From Lishizhenia tianjinensis (GTDB lineage Bacteria; Bacteroidota; Bacteroidia; Flavobacteriales_D; Crocinitomicaceae): a DNA stretch of 63,160 bases. The notes beneath the pieces were generated by a model. It searched no databases. It was given only the letters and a program-made list of their open reading frames with translations, and was not told where the DNA came from. The translations under genes and the position numbers were made by a program. The DNA lies in NCBI GenBank assembly GCA_945902115.1, contig CAMDLY010000009.1, positions 1 through 63,160 of the forward strand, given 5' to 3'. Of this stretch, positions 52,807 to 62,600 are shown in pieces; the stretch's first letter is position 1; each line of letters starts with the position of its first letter.

Positions 52807-54222
52807 ATGAAAAAAACAAAAATTGTGGCAACTCTCGGACCTTCATCCAGCTCTAAAGAAGTGCTAAGAGAAATGATTATGGCAGGTTTAAATGTCTGCC
52901 GATTAAATTTCTCGCATGGTTCGTATGATGATCACGCGGCAGCAGTAAAAACAATAAGAGAACTCAATGAGGAACTACAAACGAATGTAGCCATCCTAGC
53001 AGATTTGCAAGGGCCTAAAATTCGAACCAACGAGATGGAAGATGGAACATTTCTCGATGTAGGAGAAGAGGTAATCATCCAAGTGGATAAAATTGTAGGG
53101 AATAAAAAACGGTTTTCTATAAATTATTCGTTACTTCCGAAAGAAGCTAATAGTGGCGAACGTATTCTTCTCGATGATGGAAAAATTGTGCTTGAGATTC
53201 TTACTACTAATGGATCAACGGAATTAACTTGTAAGGTTATTCAAGGTGGGGTGTTATCGTCAAAAAAGGGAGTCAATTTTCCAAATACCAATATTTCATT
53301 ACCATCCCTAACTGAAAAAGACCAGCTGGATTTAGAATTCGCTTTAGATCAAAATGTGGATTGGATTGGCTTATCATTTGTTAGGTCAGCAAGAGATATT
53401 ATCGAATTAAAACATCGGATATCGTCAAGAGGTCATCATGCGAAAGTTATCGCCAAAATTGAAAAACCAGAGGCTCTAGAGAATATCGACGATATTATAA
53501 GCGAAACAGATGGTATCATGGTGGCACGTGGAGACCTTGGGGTGGAGATTCCTTACCAAAATGTTCCGTTAATTCAAAAAATGTTAATTGAAAAAGGAAT
53601 TCGTCATGCAAAACCGGTAATTGTTGCTACTCAAATGATGGAGTCCATGATTACAAGTATGTCTCCTACAAGAGCAGAGGTAAACGATGTGGCAAATGCC
53701 GTATTGGACGGCACAGATGCCGTTATGCTTTCCGGTGAAACTTCTGTGGGAAAGTACCCGGTGGAAGTGATAAAAACGATGACAAATATTATTCATGAAA
53801 TGGAAAATTTCGATGGGATTTATAACAAAGAAGAGTTACCGGACCGAGACCAAAATAGATTTATTTCTGATTCAATCTGTTTTAATGCGTGCAGGTTGTC
53901 TCAGCGTGTAAAAGCAAAGGCAATCATAACCATGTCCTTTTCAGGATATACGGCCTATAAAATAGCTTCTCAAAGACCAAATACTGACATTTTTGTGTTT
54001 ACCAGTAATAAAGTAATTATGGCACAGTTGAATCTCATTTGGGGAGTGAGAGCTTTTTATTATAACAAACGGATTTCTACGGATCATACGATCGCCGACA
54101 TAAAATACATCATGAAGTCTGAAGGATATTTAGAGAATGGCGACTTGGTGATTAATATTGCTTCTATTCCACTTGAAGACTTAGGAAGTTCGAATATGCT
54201 AAAGTTAAGTTACGTAGACTAA
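52807..54222 (+). CDS. pyk: pyruvate kinase
   Basis: A 471-residue enzyme with TKIVATLGPSSSS at the N-terminus, NFSHGSYDDH, ILADLQGPKIRTNEM, the catalytic signature KVIAKIEKPEALENID with Lys and Glu, and MVARGDLGVEIP and LDGTDAVMLSGETSVGKYP. It makes pyruvate and ATP from phosphoenolpyruvate. It is 16 nt downstream of the IPExxxVDY gene and 43 nt upstream of recJ. Confidence 0.96.
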   Translation: MKKTKIVATLGPSSSSKEVLREMIMAGLNVCRLNFSHGSYDDHAAAVKTIRELNEELQTNVAILADLQGPKIRTNEMEDGTFLDVGEEVIIQVDKIVGNKKRFSINYSLLPKEANSGERILLDDGKIVLEILTTNGSTELTCKVIQGGVLSSKKGVNFPNTNISLPSLTEKDQLDLEFALDQNVDWIGLSFVRSARDIIELKHRISSRGHHAKVIAKIEKPEALENIDDIISETDGIMVARGDLGVEIPYQNVPLIQKMLIEKGIRHAKPVIVATQMMESMITSMSPTRAEVNDVANAVLDGTDAVMLSGETSVGKYPVEVIKTMTNIIHEMENFDGIYNKEELPDRDQNRFISDSICFNACRLSQRVKAKAIITMSFSGYTAYKIASQRPNTDIFVFTSNKVIMAQLNLIWGVRAFYYNKRISTDHTIADIKYIMKSEGYLENGDLVINIASIPLEDLGSSNMLKLSYVD

Positions 54223-54265
54223 TTTTTTTTCAGGAATTTTTCTTAACTTAAAGTAAAAGAAGAAA

Positions 54266-55993
54266 ATGGAGAAAATTTGGTTAGTGGGGGAGGAGAATGT
54301 AGTTTCTTCAGAAATAGCGTATTTGTGCGAGCGTTTTAAGATTGAACAAACAATTGCAAAACTTTTATGGCAAAGAGGATTAAGGAAAGAGGATGATGTT
54401 ATCCAATTTTTTAAACCTTCCTTGAACGATTTACATGATCCTTTTTTGATGAGGGATATGAAAGAGGCCGTAAATTTATTATCCGACACAATCGATGAAA
54501 GAAAAAAAATCCTCTTGTTTGGAGACTATGATGTCGATGGTACCACTGCAGTGGCTACTATGTATTTGGGCTTAAAGGAAGTCCACGAAAATCTGTTATA
54601 TTATATCCCTGATCGCTATGCTGAGGGCTATGGTTTGAGTATTCAAGGTATCGATTATGCTAAGCAACAAGAATGTACCTTAATTATTGCACTCGATTGT
54701 GGCGTCAAGGCGAATGAAAAAATCTCCTATGCGAGAGGTTTGGGCATAGACGTTATTGTCTGCGATCATCATGAGCCGGGAACTGAGCTTCCTGATGCTA
54801 TTATTTTAGATCCTAAAAGGGAGGATTGCGCCTATCCGTTCAAAGAGCTATCAGGCTGCGGAGTCGGATTTAAATTGCTTCAAGCGCTCTATCAGCAAAA
54901 GAATGTACCTGATCACAAACTTTTCTCTCTACTTGACTTTGTAGCAATAAGCATCGGCGCTGACATTGTTTCAGTAACTGGTGAAAACAGGATTTTAGCA
55001 TTCCATGGTTTGGGTTTATTAAATACTCAGCCAAGGTTATTTGTACAAAAAATCGCAGAAATATCGGTGAAAAAATTACCGTTTTCTTTGACCGATGTGG
55101 TTTTCATATTGGCACCGAGAATTAATGCCGCAGGGAGAATTAGATCAGGGATACATGCCGTCGACATGATGCTTTCAACGGATGAAGAGGGAATAAATGA
55201 GCTCGTAGTAGCCATTAATAACGACAATACTACCCGAAGAGGATTAGACGAGAATATCACGAAAGAAGCCTTGGGGATTATTGCCGCAGATGAAAAGTAT
55301 AATAAAAGCAAGTGTACGATTGTTTACCATCCCAATTGGCATAAAGGTGTCGTTGGAATTGTTGCTTCCCGCTTGATAGAAACCCATCATAGACCAACAA
55401 TTGTACTGACAAAGTCTAAGGGTATGCTAACAGGTTCTGCAAGGAGTATCCCTCAATTCAATTTATACAATGCGCTAGTGTATTGCCAGGATTACCTGGA
55501 ACAATTTGGTGGTCACGAGTATGCGGCAGGATTGACATTGAAAGAGGAAAATCTTGATTTATTTCGCGAACGGTTTGAACTATATGTCCAGGAATTCTTG
55601 ACCGACGAAATGTTGATTCCTTTGCAGAAAGTTGATATGAAGATAGATTTAAACGAGATATTTTGTAATCAATCAGGCACAAAAATCCCAAGATTAAAGA
55701 ATGCCATCGACGCCTTCGAACCTTTTGGACCTGGAAATATGAAGCCTGTGTTTTTGACACAAAATCTATTTGCAACCGATACAAAAGTTTTAAAAGAGAA
55801 GCATTTAAAGTTGCGTGTCAGGCAACCAAACAATAATGTCCAATTAGATGCAATTGGCTTTGGATTGTCAAAAAAAGAATTAGAAGCAGCAAGTGGAGTG
55901 CCATTTGAAATGGCATATACAATAGAACTTAATGAATTCAACGGGCATACAAATGTGCAATTGAACATTAAAGATTTGCGCGAAATGTTGTAG
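54266..55993 (+). CDS. recJ: single-stranded-DNA-specific exonuclease RecJ
   Basis: A 575-residue protein with the DHH phosphoesterase motifs LFGDYDVDGTTAVATMY, IALDCGVKAN and VCDHHEPG, the DHHA1 domain with VGIVASRLIE and GSARSIPQF, and the C-terminal OB-fold region. It degrades ssDNA 5'-3' in recombinational repair. It stands 43 nt after pyk and 21 nt before ribE. Confidence 0.95.
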   Translation: MEKIWLVGEENVVSSEIAYLCERFKIEQTIAKLLWQRGLRKEDDVIQFFKPSLNDLHDPFLMRDMKEAVNLLSDTIDERKKILLFGDYDVDGTTAVATMYLGLKEVHENLLYYIPDRYAEGYGLSIQGIDYAKQQECTLIIALDCGVKANEKISYARGLGIDVIVCDHHEPGTELPDAIILDPKREDCAYPFKELSGCGVGFKLLQALYQQKNVPDHKLFSLLDFVAISIGADIVSVTGENRILAFHGLGLLNTQPRLFVQKIAEISVKKLPFSLTDVVFILAPRINAAGRIRSGIHAVDMMLSTDEEGINELVVAINNDNTTRRGLDENITKEALGIIAADEKYNKSKCTIVYHPNWHKGVVGIVASRLIETHHRPTIVLTKSKGMLTGSARSIPQFNLYNALVYCQDYLEQFGGHEYAAGLTLKEENLDLFRERFELYVQEFLTDEMLIPLQKVDMKIDLNEIFCNQSGTKIPRLKNAIDAFEPFGPGNMKPVFLTQNLFATDTKVLKEKHLKLRVRQPNNNVQLDAIGFGLSKKELEAASGVPFEMAYTIELNEFNGHTNVQLNIKDLREML

Positions 55994-56002
55994 CTTATTC
56001 AT

Positions 56003-56010
56003 TAACTTTG
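56003..56010 (+). promoter_or_regulatory. -7 box TAACTTTG 4 nt before the ribE start
   Basis: An exact TAnnTTTG match ending 4 nt before ATG 56015. It lies in the 21-nt gap after recJ. The mRNA would start at or next to the ATG. Confidence 0.6.
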
Positions 56011-56014
56011 TTGC

Positions 56015-56596
56015 ATGTTTACAGGAATTATCGAGGAAGTCGGAGAAGTTGTTTCTCTTAGGAAAGAAGGGACAAATGTTCATTTTGAGATCCATAGTCC
56101 TTTCACGAATGAATTAAAAATAGATCAAAGTGTGGCACACAACGGATGTTGCCTGACAGTAGTGAATTTGGATAATTCTTCCTACACGGTTACAGCGATT
56201 CAGGAAACACTTGACAAAACAAATTTGGGTTCTTGGAAAGCGGGTACAAAAATAAACCTTGAGCGTTGCATGATGCTGAATGGAAGACTAGACGGTCATA
56301 TTGTTCAAGGTCATGTAGATACCATCGCAAAATGTACGGAAATTCAAGACTTAAATGGTAGCTGGAAGTTTACTTTTTCGTTTTTCGGTGACTTTATCAC
56401 GGTCGAAAAAGGTTCTATTACAGTCAACGGAACAAGTTTAACAGTCGTGGATTCTGTTGATAATTCTTTTTCAGTTTGTATAATACCCTACACTTTTGAC
56501 CACACAAACTTCAATAGTCTTTCTGTTGGAGACCAAGTAAATATTGAATTCGACGTAATTGGAAAGTACGTTCAACGCATTTTGCAAAAGAAATAA
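56015..56596 (+). CDS. ribE: riboflavin synthase alpha subunit
   Basis: A 193-residue protein of two homologous lumazine-binding halves. The first is MFTGIIEEVGEVVSL with SVAHNGCCLTVV. The second is GHIVQGHVDTIAKC with SITVNGTSLTVV. It makes riboflavin from two lumazine molecules. It starts 21 nt after recJ, has its own box TAACTTTG 4 nt before the ATG, and so may be transcribed as a leaderless mRNA. No FMN riboswitch is seen. Confidence 0.95.
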   Translation: MFTGIIEEVGEVVSLRKEGTNVHFEIHSPFTNELKIDQSVAHNGCCLTVVNLDNSSYTVTAIQETLDKTNLGSWKAGTKINLERCMMLNGRLDGHIVQGHVDTIAKCTEIQDLNGSWKFTFSFFGDFITVEKGSITVNGTSLTVVDSVDNSFSVCIIPYTFDHTNFNSLSVGDQVNIEFDVIGKYVQRILQKK

Positions 56597-56656
56597 GTAA
56601 GATTAACACCTTAATTAAGCTTTTCTAAGCGCTAATTTTTCTGAAAACCCAGGAGT

Positions 56657-57256
56657 TTATTTCGCTGAAAGATATTTATTCTCTACAATATTCCAATCTA
56701 TTACATTGAAAAAAGCTTGAATATAATCAGGTCTTCTATTTTGGTAATTCAAATAGTACGCGTGCTCCCATACATCTAATCCGAGAATTGGTGTGCCCTC
56801 GCAACCCTCTCCCATTAGTGGATTGTCTTGATTGGCTGTTGAGCAAATTTCTAATCCTCCATTTGTTACGCAAAGCCATGCCCATCCCGATCCAAAACGT
56901 GTAGTAGCCGCAGCAGCAAATTTTTCCTTGAAGGATTCATAAGAACCAAAGGTTTCATCTATTGCAACAGATAAGTTTCCAGCAGGATTTCCTCCACCGT
57001 TAGGACTCATGATTTCCCAAAATAGATTATGGTTCCAATACCCACCTCCATTATTTCTTACAGCAGGCTTGTCCTTACAATTTTGAAGAATGTGCAAAAG
57101 GGATTGACCCTCTAACGCTGTTCCGGCGATTGCATTATTTAAATTGGTTGTATAAGCTTGATGGTGCTTGGAGTGGTGTATTTCCATTGTTTTTGCATCG
57201 ATATGAGGTTCTAGTGCATCGTATGCGTAAGGCAGTTTTGGTAGTTCGAATGACAT
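56657..57256 (-). CDS. sodA: superoxide dismutase (Fe/Mn type)
   Basis: A 199-residue enzyme with the four metal ligands H27 ([12 protein letters not shown]), H76 (YWNHNLFW), D161 and H165 ([13 protein letters not shown]). The [11 protein letters not shown] and ANQDNPL region has the features of Mn/Fe SOD. It converts superoxide to H2O2 and O2. A box-like TACCTTTA lies about 19 nt before the ATG. The metal preference cannot be told from the motif alone. Confidence 0.95.
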   Translation of the reverse strand: MSFELPKLPYAYDALEPHIDAKTMEIHHSKHHQAYTTNLNNAIAGTALEGQSLLHILQNCKDKPAVRNNGGGYWNHNLFWEIMSPNGGGNPAGNLSVAIDETFGSYESFKEKFAAAATTRFGSGWAWLCVTNGGLEICSTANQDNPLMGEGCEGTPILGLDVWEHAYYLNYQNRRPDYIQAFFNVIDWNIVENKYLSAK

Positions 57257-57356
57257 AACTTAAAATTTTATAGTGTAAAGGTAAACATAGACTTGGAACA
57301 AAAGGATTTTAGTATATGTTTTTTTGGCAACGACTTTTTCTCGTTACCTTTACTAA

Positions 57357-59246
57357 ATGAATAACGAACGACCGATTTCAGATTGGATTCCAATGTCTCT
57401 CAAAGAGGCTGAAAAACGAGGTTGGGAAGAATTTGATGTTATTCTTATTTCTGGGGACGCATATGTTGATCAGCCTGCATTTGGTACAGCAGTGGTAGCC
57501 AGAATCATTGAAGATGAGGGTTTACGGATAGGCATTGTGGCTCAGCCAAATTGGAAAGATGACCTCAGGGACTTTAAAAAACTGGGAAAACCACGTTTAT
57601 TTTTCGGTATTACTGCGGGTTGTATGGACTCAATGGTAAATCATTACACAGCAAATAAGAGGTTGCGTTCAACTGATGCATACACACCAGGCGGGCAGTC
57701 CGGTTTTAGACCAGATTATGCGTCTACTGTCTACAGCAATATTTTAAAAGATTTATATCCTGATGTCCCAGTTTTACTTGGGGGTATTGAGGCTTCTCTT
57801 CGGAGGGTTACACATTACGATTACTGGAAAGATGCTCTGATGCCATCTATTTTGGTAGATTCAAAGGCTGATGCTTTGATCTACGGAATGGGGGAGCAAC
57901 CGTTGAGATCTTTTTTGCAGATGTTAAAAAAAGGAATTCCTTTTCATCATGCCAAGACCCTAAATCAAGTGGCTTTTTTACAAGATATTGAGTTGCCCCT
58001 CCCGAAAAATAAACAATGGGAAACAGTGGAGTTAGCTTCCCATGAAAAATGTTTAGAGGATAAAATTGCCTATGCAGCAAATTTTAAAATCGTCGAAGTA
58101 GAGTCCAATAAGTGGGATGCAAATAGAATTACGCAACAAGTAGGAAATAAAGTTTTGGTGATTAACCCTCCCTATAAAACTATGTCGGAGAACGAAATAG
58201 ATAAATCTTTTGATCTTCCTTACACGCGTCTGCCTCATCCGAAATACAAAAAAAGAGGAACCATTCCTGCCTATGAAATGATTAAGTTTTCAATCAACAT
58301 GCATCGAGGTTGTTTCGGGGGATGTAGTTTTTGTACCATTTCAGCACATCAGGGAAAATTTATTGCTTCACGGAGTGAAAAATCTATTTTAAAGGAATTA
58401 GAAGCAGTAGTTGAGCATCCTGAATTCAGGGGCTATATTTCCGATTTAGGAGGGCCATCTGCTAATATGTATAAAATGAAAGGAAAAGACGAAGCCATCT
58501 GCGCGCGCTGTACTTCTCCGAGTTGCATACATCCTGTAATTTGCAGTAACTTAGACACTTCCCACAAGCCCTTAACGGAGTTGTATCGAAAAGTTGATGC
58601 CCATCCAAAAGTAAAAAAAGCATTTGTTGGTTCTGGTATTCGCTATGACTTACTTGTGGATGATTTTAACAAGAATAACGAAGACGGAAATCACGATGAA
58701 TATATTGAGCAAGTTGTCACTCGTCATGTGAGCGGCAGACTTAAAGTAGCTCCTGAGCATACCGCAGATGCGACATTACGTGTCATGAGAAAGCCGTCGT
58801 TTAAGTATTTCCACAAGTTCAAGGAGAAATACGATAAAATATCGGAAAAACATCACTTGAAGCAACAGTTAATACCTTATTTCATTTCTTCGCATCCAGG
58901 ATGTGAAGAGACTGATATGGCAGAATTAGCAGCTGAGACAAAAGATATGGGGTTTCAGTTAGAGCAAGTTCAAGATTTTACACCAACCCCCATGACGGTG
59001 GCAGAAGTAATTTATTACTCGGGGGTTCATCCTTATACCCTGAAACCTATTAAAACGCCAAAAACCAAAGAAGAAAAATTGAGTCAAAATAGCTTCTTCT
59101 TCTGGTATAAAAAGGAAAACAAAGAATGGATTAAGAATCGTTTGGAAAAGGCAAAAAGACCTGATTTATCCTCGAAACTACTTGGTGAGAATACTTCTGA
59201 AAAGCGAGCAATCCCGACGTGGCTTGAAAAAAGAAGGGGAAAATAA
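57357..59246 (+). CDS. YgiQ family radical SAM protein
   Basis: A 629-residue protein. The N-terminal UPF0313 domain carries WEEFDVILISGDAYVDQP, then GGIEASLRRVTHYDYWKD. The radical SAM core has the iron-sulfur motif CFGGCSFC (CxxxCxxC) near residues 319-326, and C-terminal HVSGRLKVAPEHTAD and RKPSF motifs follow. The reaction is unknown. A box-like TACCTTTA ends 4 nt before the ATG. A strong terminator follows at 59248. Confidence 0.92.
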   Translation: MNNERPISDWIPMSLKEAEKRGWEEFDVILISGDAYVDQPAFGTAVVARIIEDEGLRIGIVAQPNWKDDLRDFKKLGKPRLFFGITAGCMDSMVNHYTANKRLRSTDAYTPGGQSGFRPDYASTVYSNILKDLYPDVPVLLGGIEASLRRVTHYDYWKDALMPSILVDSKADALIYGMGEQPLRSFLQMLKKGIPFHHAKTLNQVAFLQDIELPLPKNKQWETVELASHEKCLEDKIAYAANFKIVEVESNKWDANRITQQVGNKVLVINPPYKTMSENEIDKSFDLPYTRLPHPKYKKRGTIPAYEMIKFSINMHRGCFGGCSFCTISAHQGKFIASRSEKSILKELEAVVEHPEFRGYISDLGGPSANMYKMKGKDEAICARCTSPSCIHPVICSNLDTSHKPLTELYRKVDAHPKVKKAFVGSGIRYDLLVDDFNKNNEDGNHDEYIEQVVTRHVSGRLKVAPEHTADATLRVMRKPSFKYFHKFKEKYDKISEKHHLKQQLIPYFISSHPGCEETDMAELAAETKDMGFQLEQVQDFTPTPMTVAEVIYYSGVHPYTLKPIKTPKTKEEKLSQNSFFFWYKKENKEWIKNRLEKAKRPDLSSKLLGENTSEKRAIPTWLEKRRGK

Positions 59247-59247
59247 A

Positions 59248-59269
59248 AAAAGCGGGACACCCCGCTTTT
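59248..59269. terminator. bidirectional rho-independent terminator
   Basis: AAAAGCGGG-ACAC-CCCGCTTTT is a 9-bp stem with a 4-nt loop, flanked by A and T runs. It serves the radical SAM gene on the plus strand and the convergent lipoprotein on the minus strand. Confidence 0.85.
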
Positions 59270-59291
59270 AATGTTGTAATAGTGGCTAATT

Positions 59292-59495
59292 TTATTGAAG
59301 TTCACAATCAACAGTGATTCCTAAAGCACTGCCATCTCCTTCGTCACATGTCACTTTCGCATCAGCTCTCGTTTGATCAGTAATAGTGGTTGACGACGGG
59401 GCGCCACCAAGTGATGAGGTGCACTGGCATGTCCAATCCTTTTTACATGATGCCAATGCTAAAAGGCCAACGCATAAAATCATTATTTTTTTCAT
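59292..59495 (-). CDS. small Cys-containing lipoprotein
   Basis: A 67-residue protein. A lipobox ends LALASC (Cys17), followed by KKDWTCQCTSSLGG. Further cysteines near the C-terminus (VTCDEG and VDCELQ) could form disulfides. A perfect box TATTTTTG (59516-59509) lies 13 nt before the ATG. No family recognised. Confidence 0.7.
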   Translation of the reverse strand: MKKIMILCVGLLALASCKKDWTCQCTSSLGGAPSSTTITDQTRADAKVTCDEGDGSALGITVDCELQ

Positions 59496-59508
59496 AACTA
59501 TTTTTTTT

Positions 59509-59516
59509 CAAAAATA
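59509..59516 (-). promoter_or_regulatory. -7 box TATTTTTG for the small lipoprotein
   Basis: An exact TAnnTTTG match 13 nt before the ATG at 59495. Confidence 0.45.
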
Positions 59517-59600
59517 ATAAATTATTGAATGAGAATTAAAATATAATTCAAGCAACTTCGATAAGTTATATTGCGTCTTTTCTCTATCAAACTTCCATCT

Positions 59601-62600
59601 ATGAACTCACGATTAATCCTATTGATTTTCTCGACTCTAACGTTTATCTCCTTAAATATGCATGCTCAAAATATTGTTAGATGCTACACGGATGAAAATC
59701 ACGAACAATTAATGCAGCAATATCCGGAGTTGGAATCAAAACAAGCTTTTGAGCAATGGATGCAACAGCAACTAATTCAAAATCAATCCAGTGCCATTAT
59801 TGGTGGCGTTTACTCCATTCCCGTTGTTGTCCATGTCATTCACAATGGCGAGGCCTTGGGTACGGGCACGAATATCTCGTTTGCCGCTATTCAATCCCAG
59901 ATAGATGTTTTGAATGAAGATTTTAGAAAAATTTTGGGTTCAAACGGTTGGAATACGCATCCCGATGGTGCAGATACTCAAATTGAATTTTGTTTGGCAC
60001 AACGAAGACCAGATGGTTCTGCCTTCCCCGCTGGCGAACCTGGAATAAATAGAATCAATAGAAATACCGTAGGATTTACTGCCCCTCCTTACACTACAAC
60101 ATATATAAATGCTACGGTGAAACCTTACACGTATAATAATAATGTACCAACAGCTACTAGAGGATGGGACCCTGCTAAATATATGAACATGTGGATTGCA
60201 AACCTTTCTGGCGGACTGTTAGGGTATGCACAGTTTCCGCAATCTCCTCTTGGTGGAATGGGTTGTGGAAATCAAAACGCAGGAACTGATGGCATTGTCT
60301 TTTTGTATAGCTCGGTTGGTAAAAGTTCAGTTACAGGCTTCACCGGTGCTTACAATGAAGGTAGAACAGCTACCCACGAGATTGGTCACTGGTTAGGATT
60401 ACGACATGTCTGGGGAGATGGAGGTTGTAACGTAGATGACTATTGCAACGATACACCTTTGGCTGGTGTGGCAAATTATAACTGCCCTACTGGAACCAAC
60501 AGCTGTACTGCAGCGCCAGATGCCGGGGTGGATATGATTGAGAACTATATGGATTATACAGACGATTTATGTATGAATATTTTTACCAATGACCAAAAAA
60601 TGCGCATGCGGACGGTTTTGGAAAATAGTCCATTGAGAGCCAGTTTAATTAATTCAGATGCATGTACACCTCCACTAACCACCGATGCATCAATTATTGA
60701 TATTTTGAATCCTAAAGGAGATAATTGTGTCGGAAGTATAATACCTTCTGTGACGTTGAAAAATAGAGGAAGTGGTGTTTTGACAAACGCAATTATTTCA
60801 TACAAAATTGATAATGGAGTTCCTGTAAACTTTTCGTGGACAGGAACTCTAGCCTCTGGTGCAACTTCGAACGTTACCCTACCAGCTTTCACGACTACCT
60901 CCGGCCAACATTTTTTTAAGGCTTATTCTACTTTGCCAAATGGAGCAGCAGATCAAGCAACAGCCTATGATACCTCGGGGATAGGATTTATGGTTTCTCA
61001 AGGAATTTCAGCGCCGTTTGTTGAAACATTTGATGGAGGAACTTTCCCTCCTGATGTACGTTGGGTAGTAGAAAATCCAACAAATGATTGTTACGAATGG
61101 GTTGGAGCATCAGCTACTTCTATATCGGGTGTTTTAAACAACAACGCAGCACAATTTCCTGGCTTTGGAAATAACACCACTCAAACAGAAAACCTGATCA
61201 CTCCAATTTTTACATTGCCTTGTAACGCAACTGCCGCCAGTCTCCAATTCGATGTTGCCTATAGAAGGCGCAATACAACTACTGCAAACTATGAACGATT
61301 GTACATCGAGATTTCTGAAAATTGTGGTGCCACGTGGAATGCTGCGCCGATTTATGATAAATCTGGCACAACACTTCAAGTGCTAACTACAACTTTAACC
61401 ACCTATTATACACCAATTGGAATTACAGACTGGAGAACGGAAACAATAAATTTATTGCCTTTTGTGACAACAGTATCCAAAAATATAAAATTTAGAATTA
61501 GAGCCGTAGCAGCAAATGGTAACAATATTTATATAGATAATTTAAAGTTTAACGCAACAACACCTGGAGAAATTTCAGTAAGTCAAACGAGTACTGCTAT
61601 TTTTGACGAAGGCTATTACAATTATGGGTCTGTAACCGCAGGTACTACCTCCTCAGCCACTTATACCGTAACAAATACAGGCACGAGTAATTTAACTTTA
61701 ACAAATCCTATAAATGTAACGGGAACAGGATTTGCGCTAGGAACAGGATTTGGCCTAACCACGATTCCAGCAGGAGGAAGCACAACATTTACGGTAATTT
61801 TTAGTCCAACAGCAAGTTCTTCATATATTGGCAATGTATCATTCGGTACAAACGATTGCGACGAATCAACTTTTAATTTTCAACTAAATGGTATTGGCAT
61901 CACTAATCCACCTATCGCAGGATTTACACCATCAACCACTGTTATCTGTGCAGGCCAAACGGTAACTTTTACCAATACTTCTGTGAATGCTGCAAATTAT
62001 TCATGGAATTTTGGCGCAGGTGCCACCCCTTCTACTTCTACATTGGCAAATCCTACTGTTACTTACAATACGTTAGGAACTTACACCGCTACTCTCACAG
62101 CAACAAATTCTTTTGGAAATGATGTTGAAACACAAACCAATGTTATAAATGTATTAGACGGAACAGGTATTTCACTTCCTATTTCTGAAGGATTCACAAC
62201 AACAACATTTCCTCCAACAAACTGGACGTTGATAAATACCAATAATTCTCCAACAACTTGGGTGAAAAGCGCAACTGTAGGAAATGCTCCAACAGCAGGA
62301 AATTCAATGATTTTTGATAATTTAAATTACAATGATGGTGATGACGATCAAGTAAGATTACCGGGAGTAAATTTAACAGGTTATTCATCTTCTCAATTGC
62401 AATTTGACGTGGCTTATGCTCCTTACAATGCCACAAGTTTTGATGGTCTTGAAGTACTCGTCTCAACAAACTGTGGTTCAACATGGACATCAGTTTATAT
62501 GAAGTCAAATACTACATTGGCTACAGCAGCAGCAACAACTGCATCCTTTGTTCCGACAGCGGCACAATGGAGAACGGAAACGGTTAACTTGACTCCTTAT

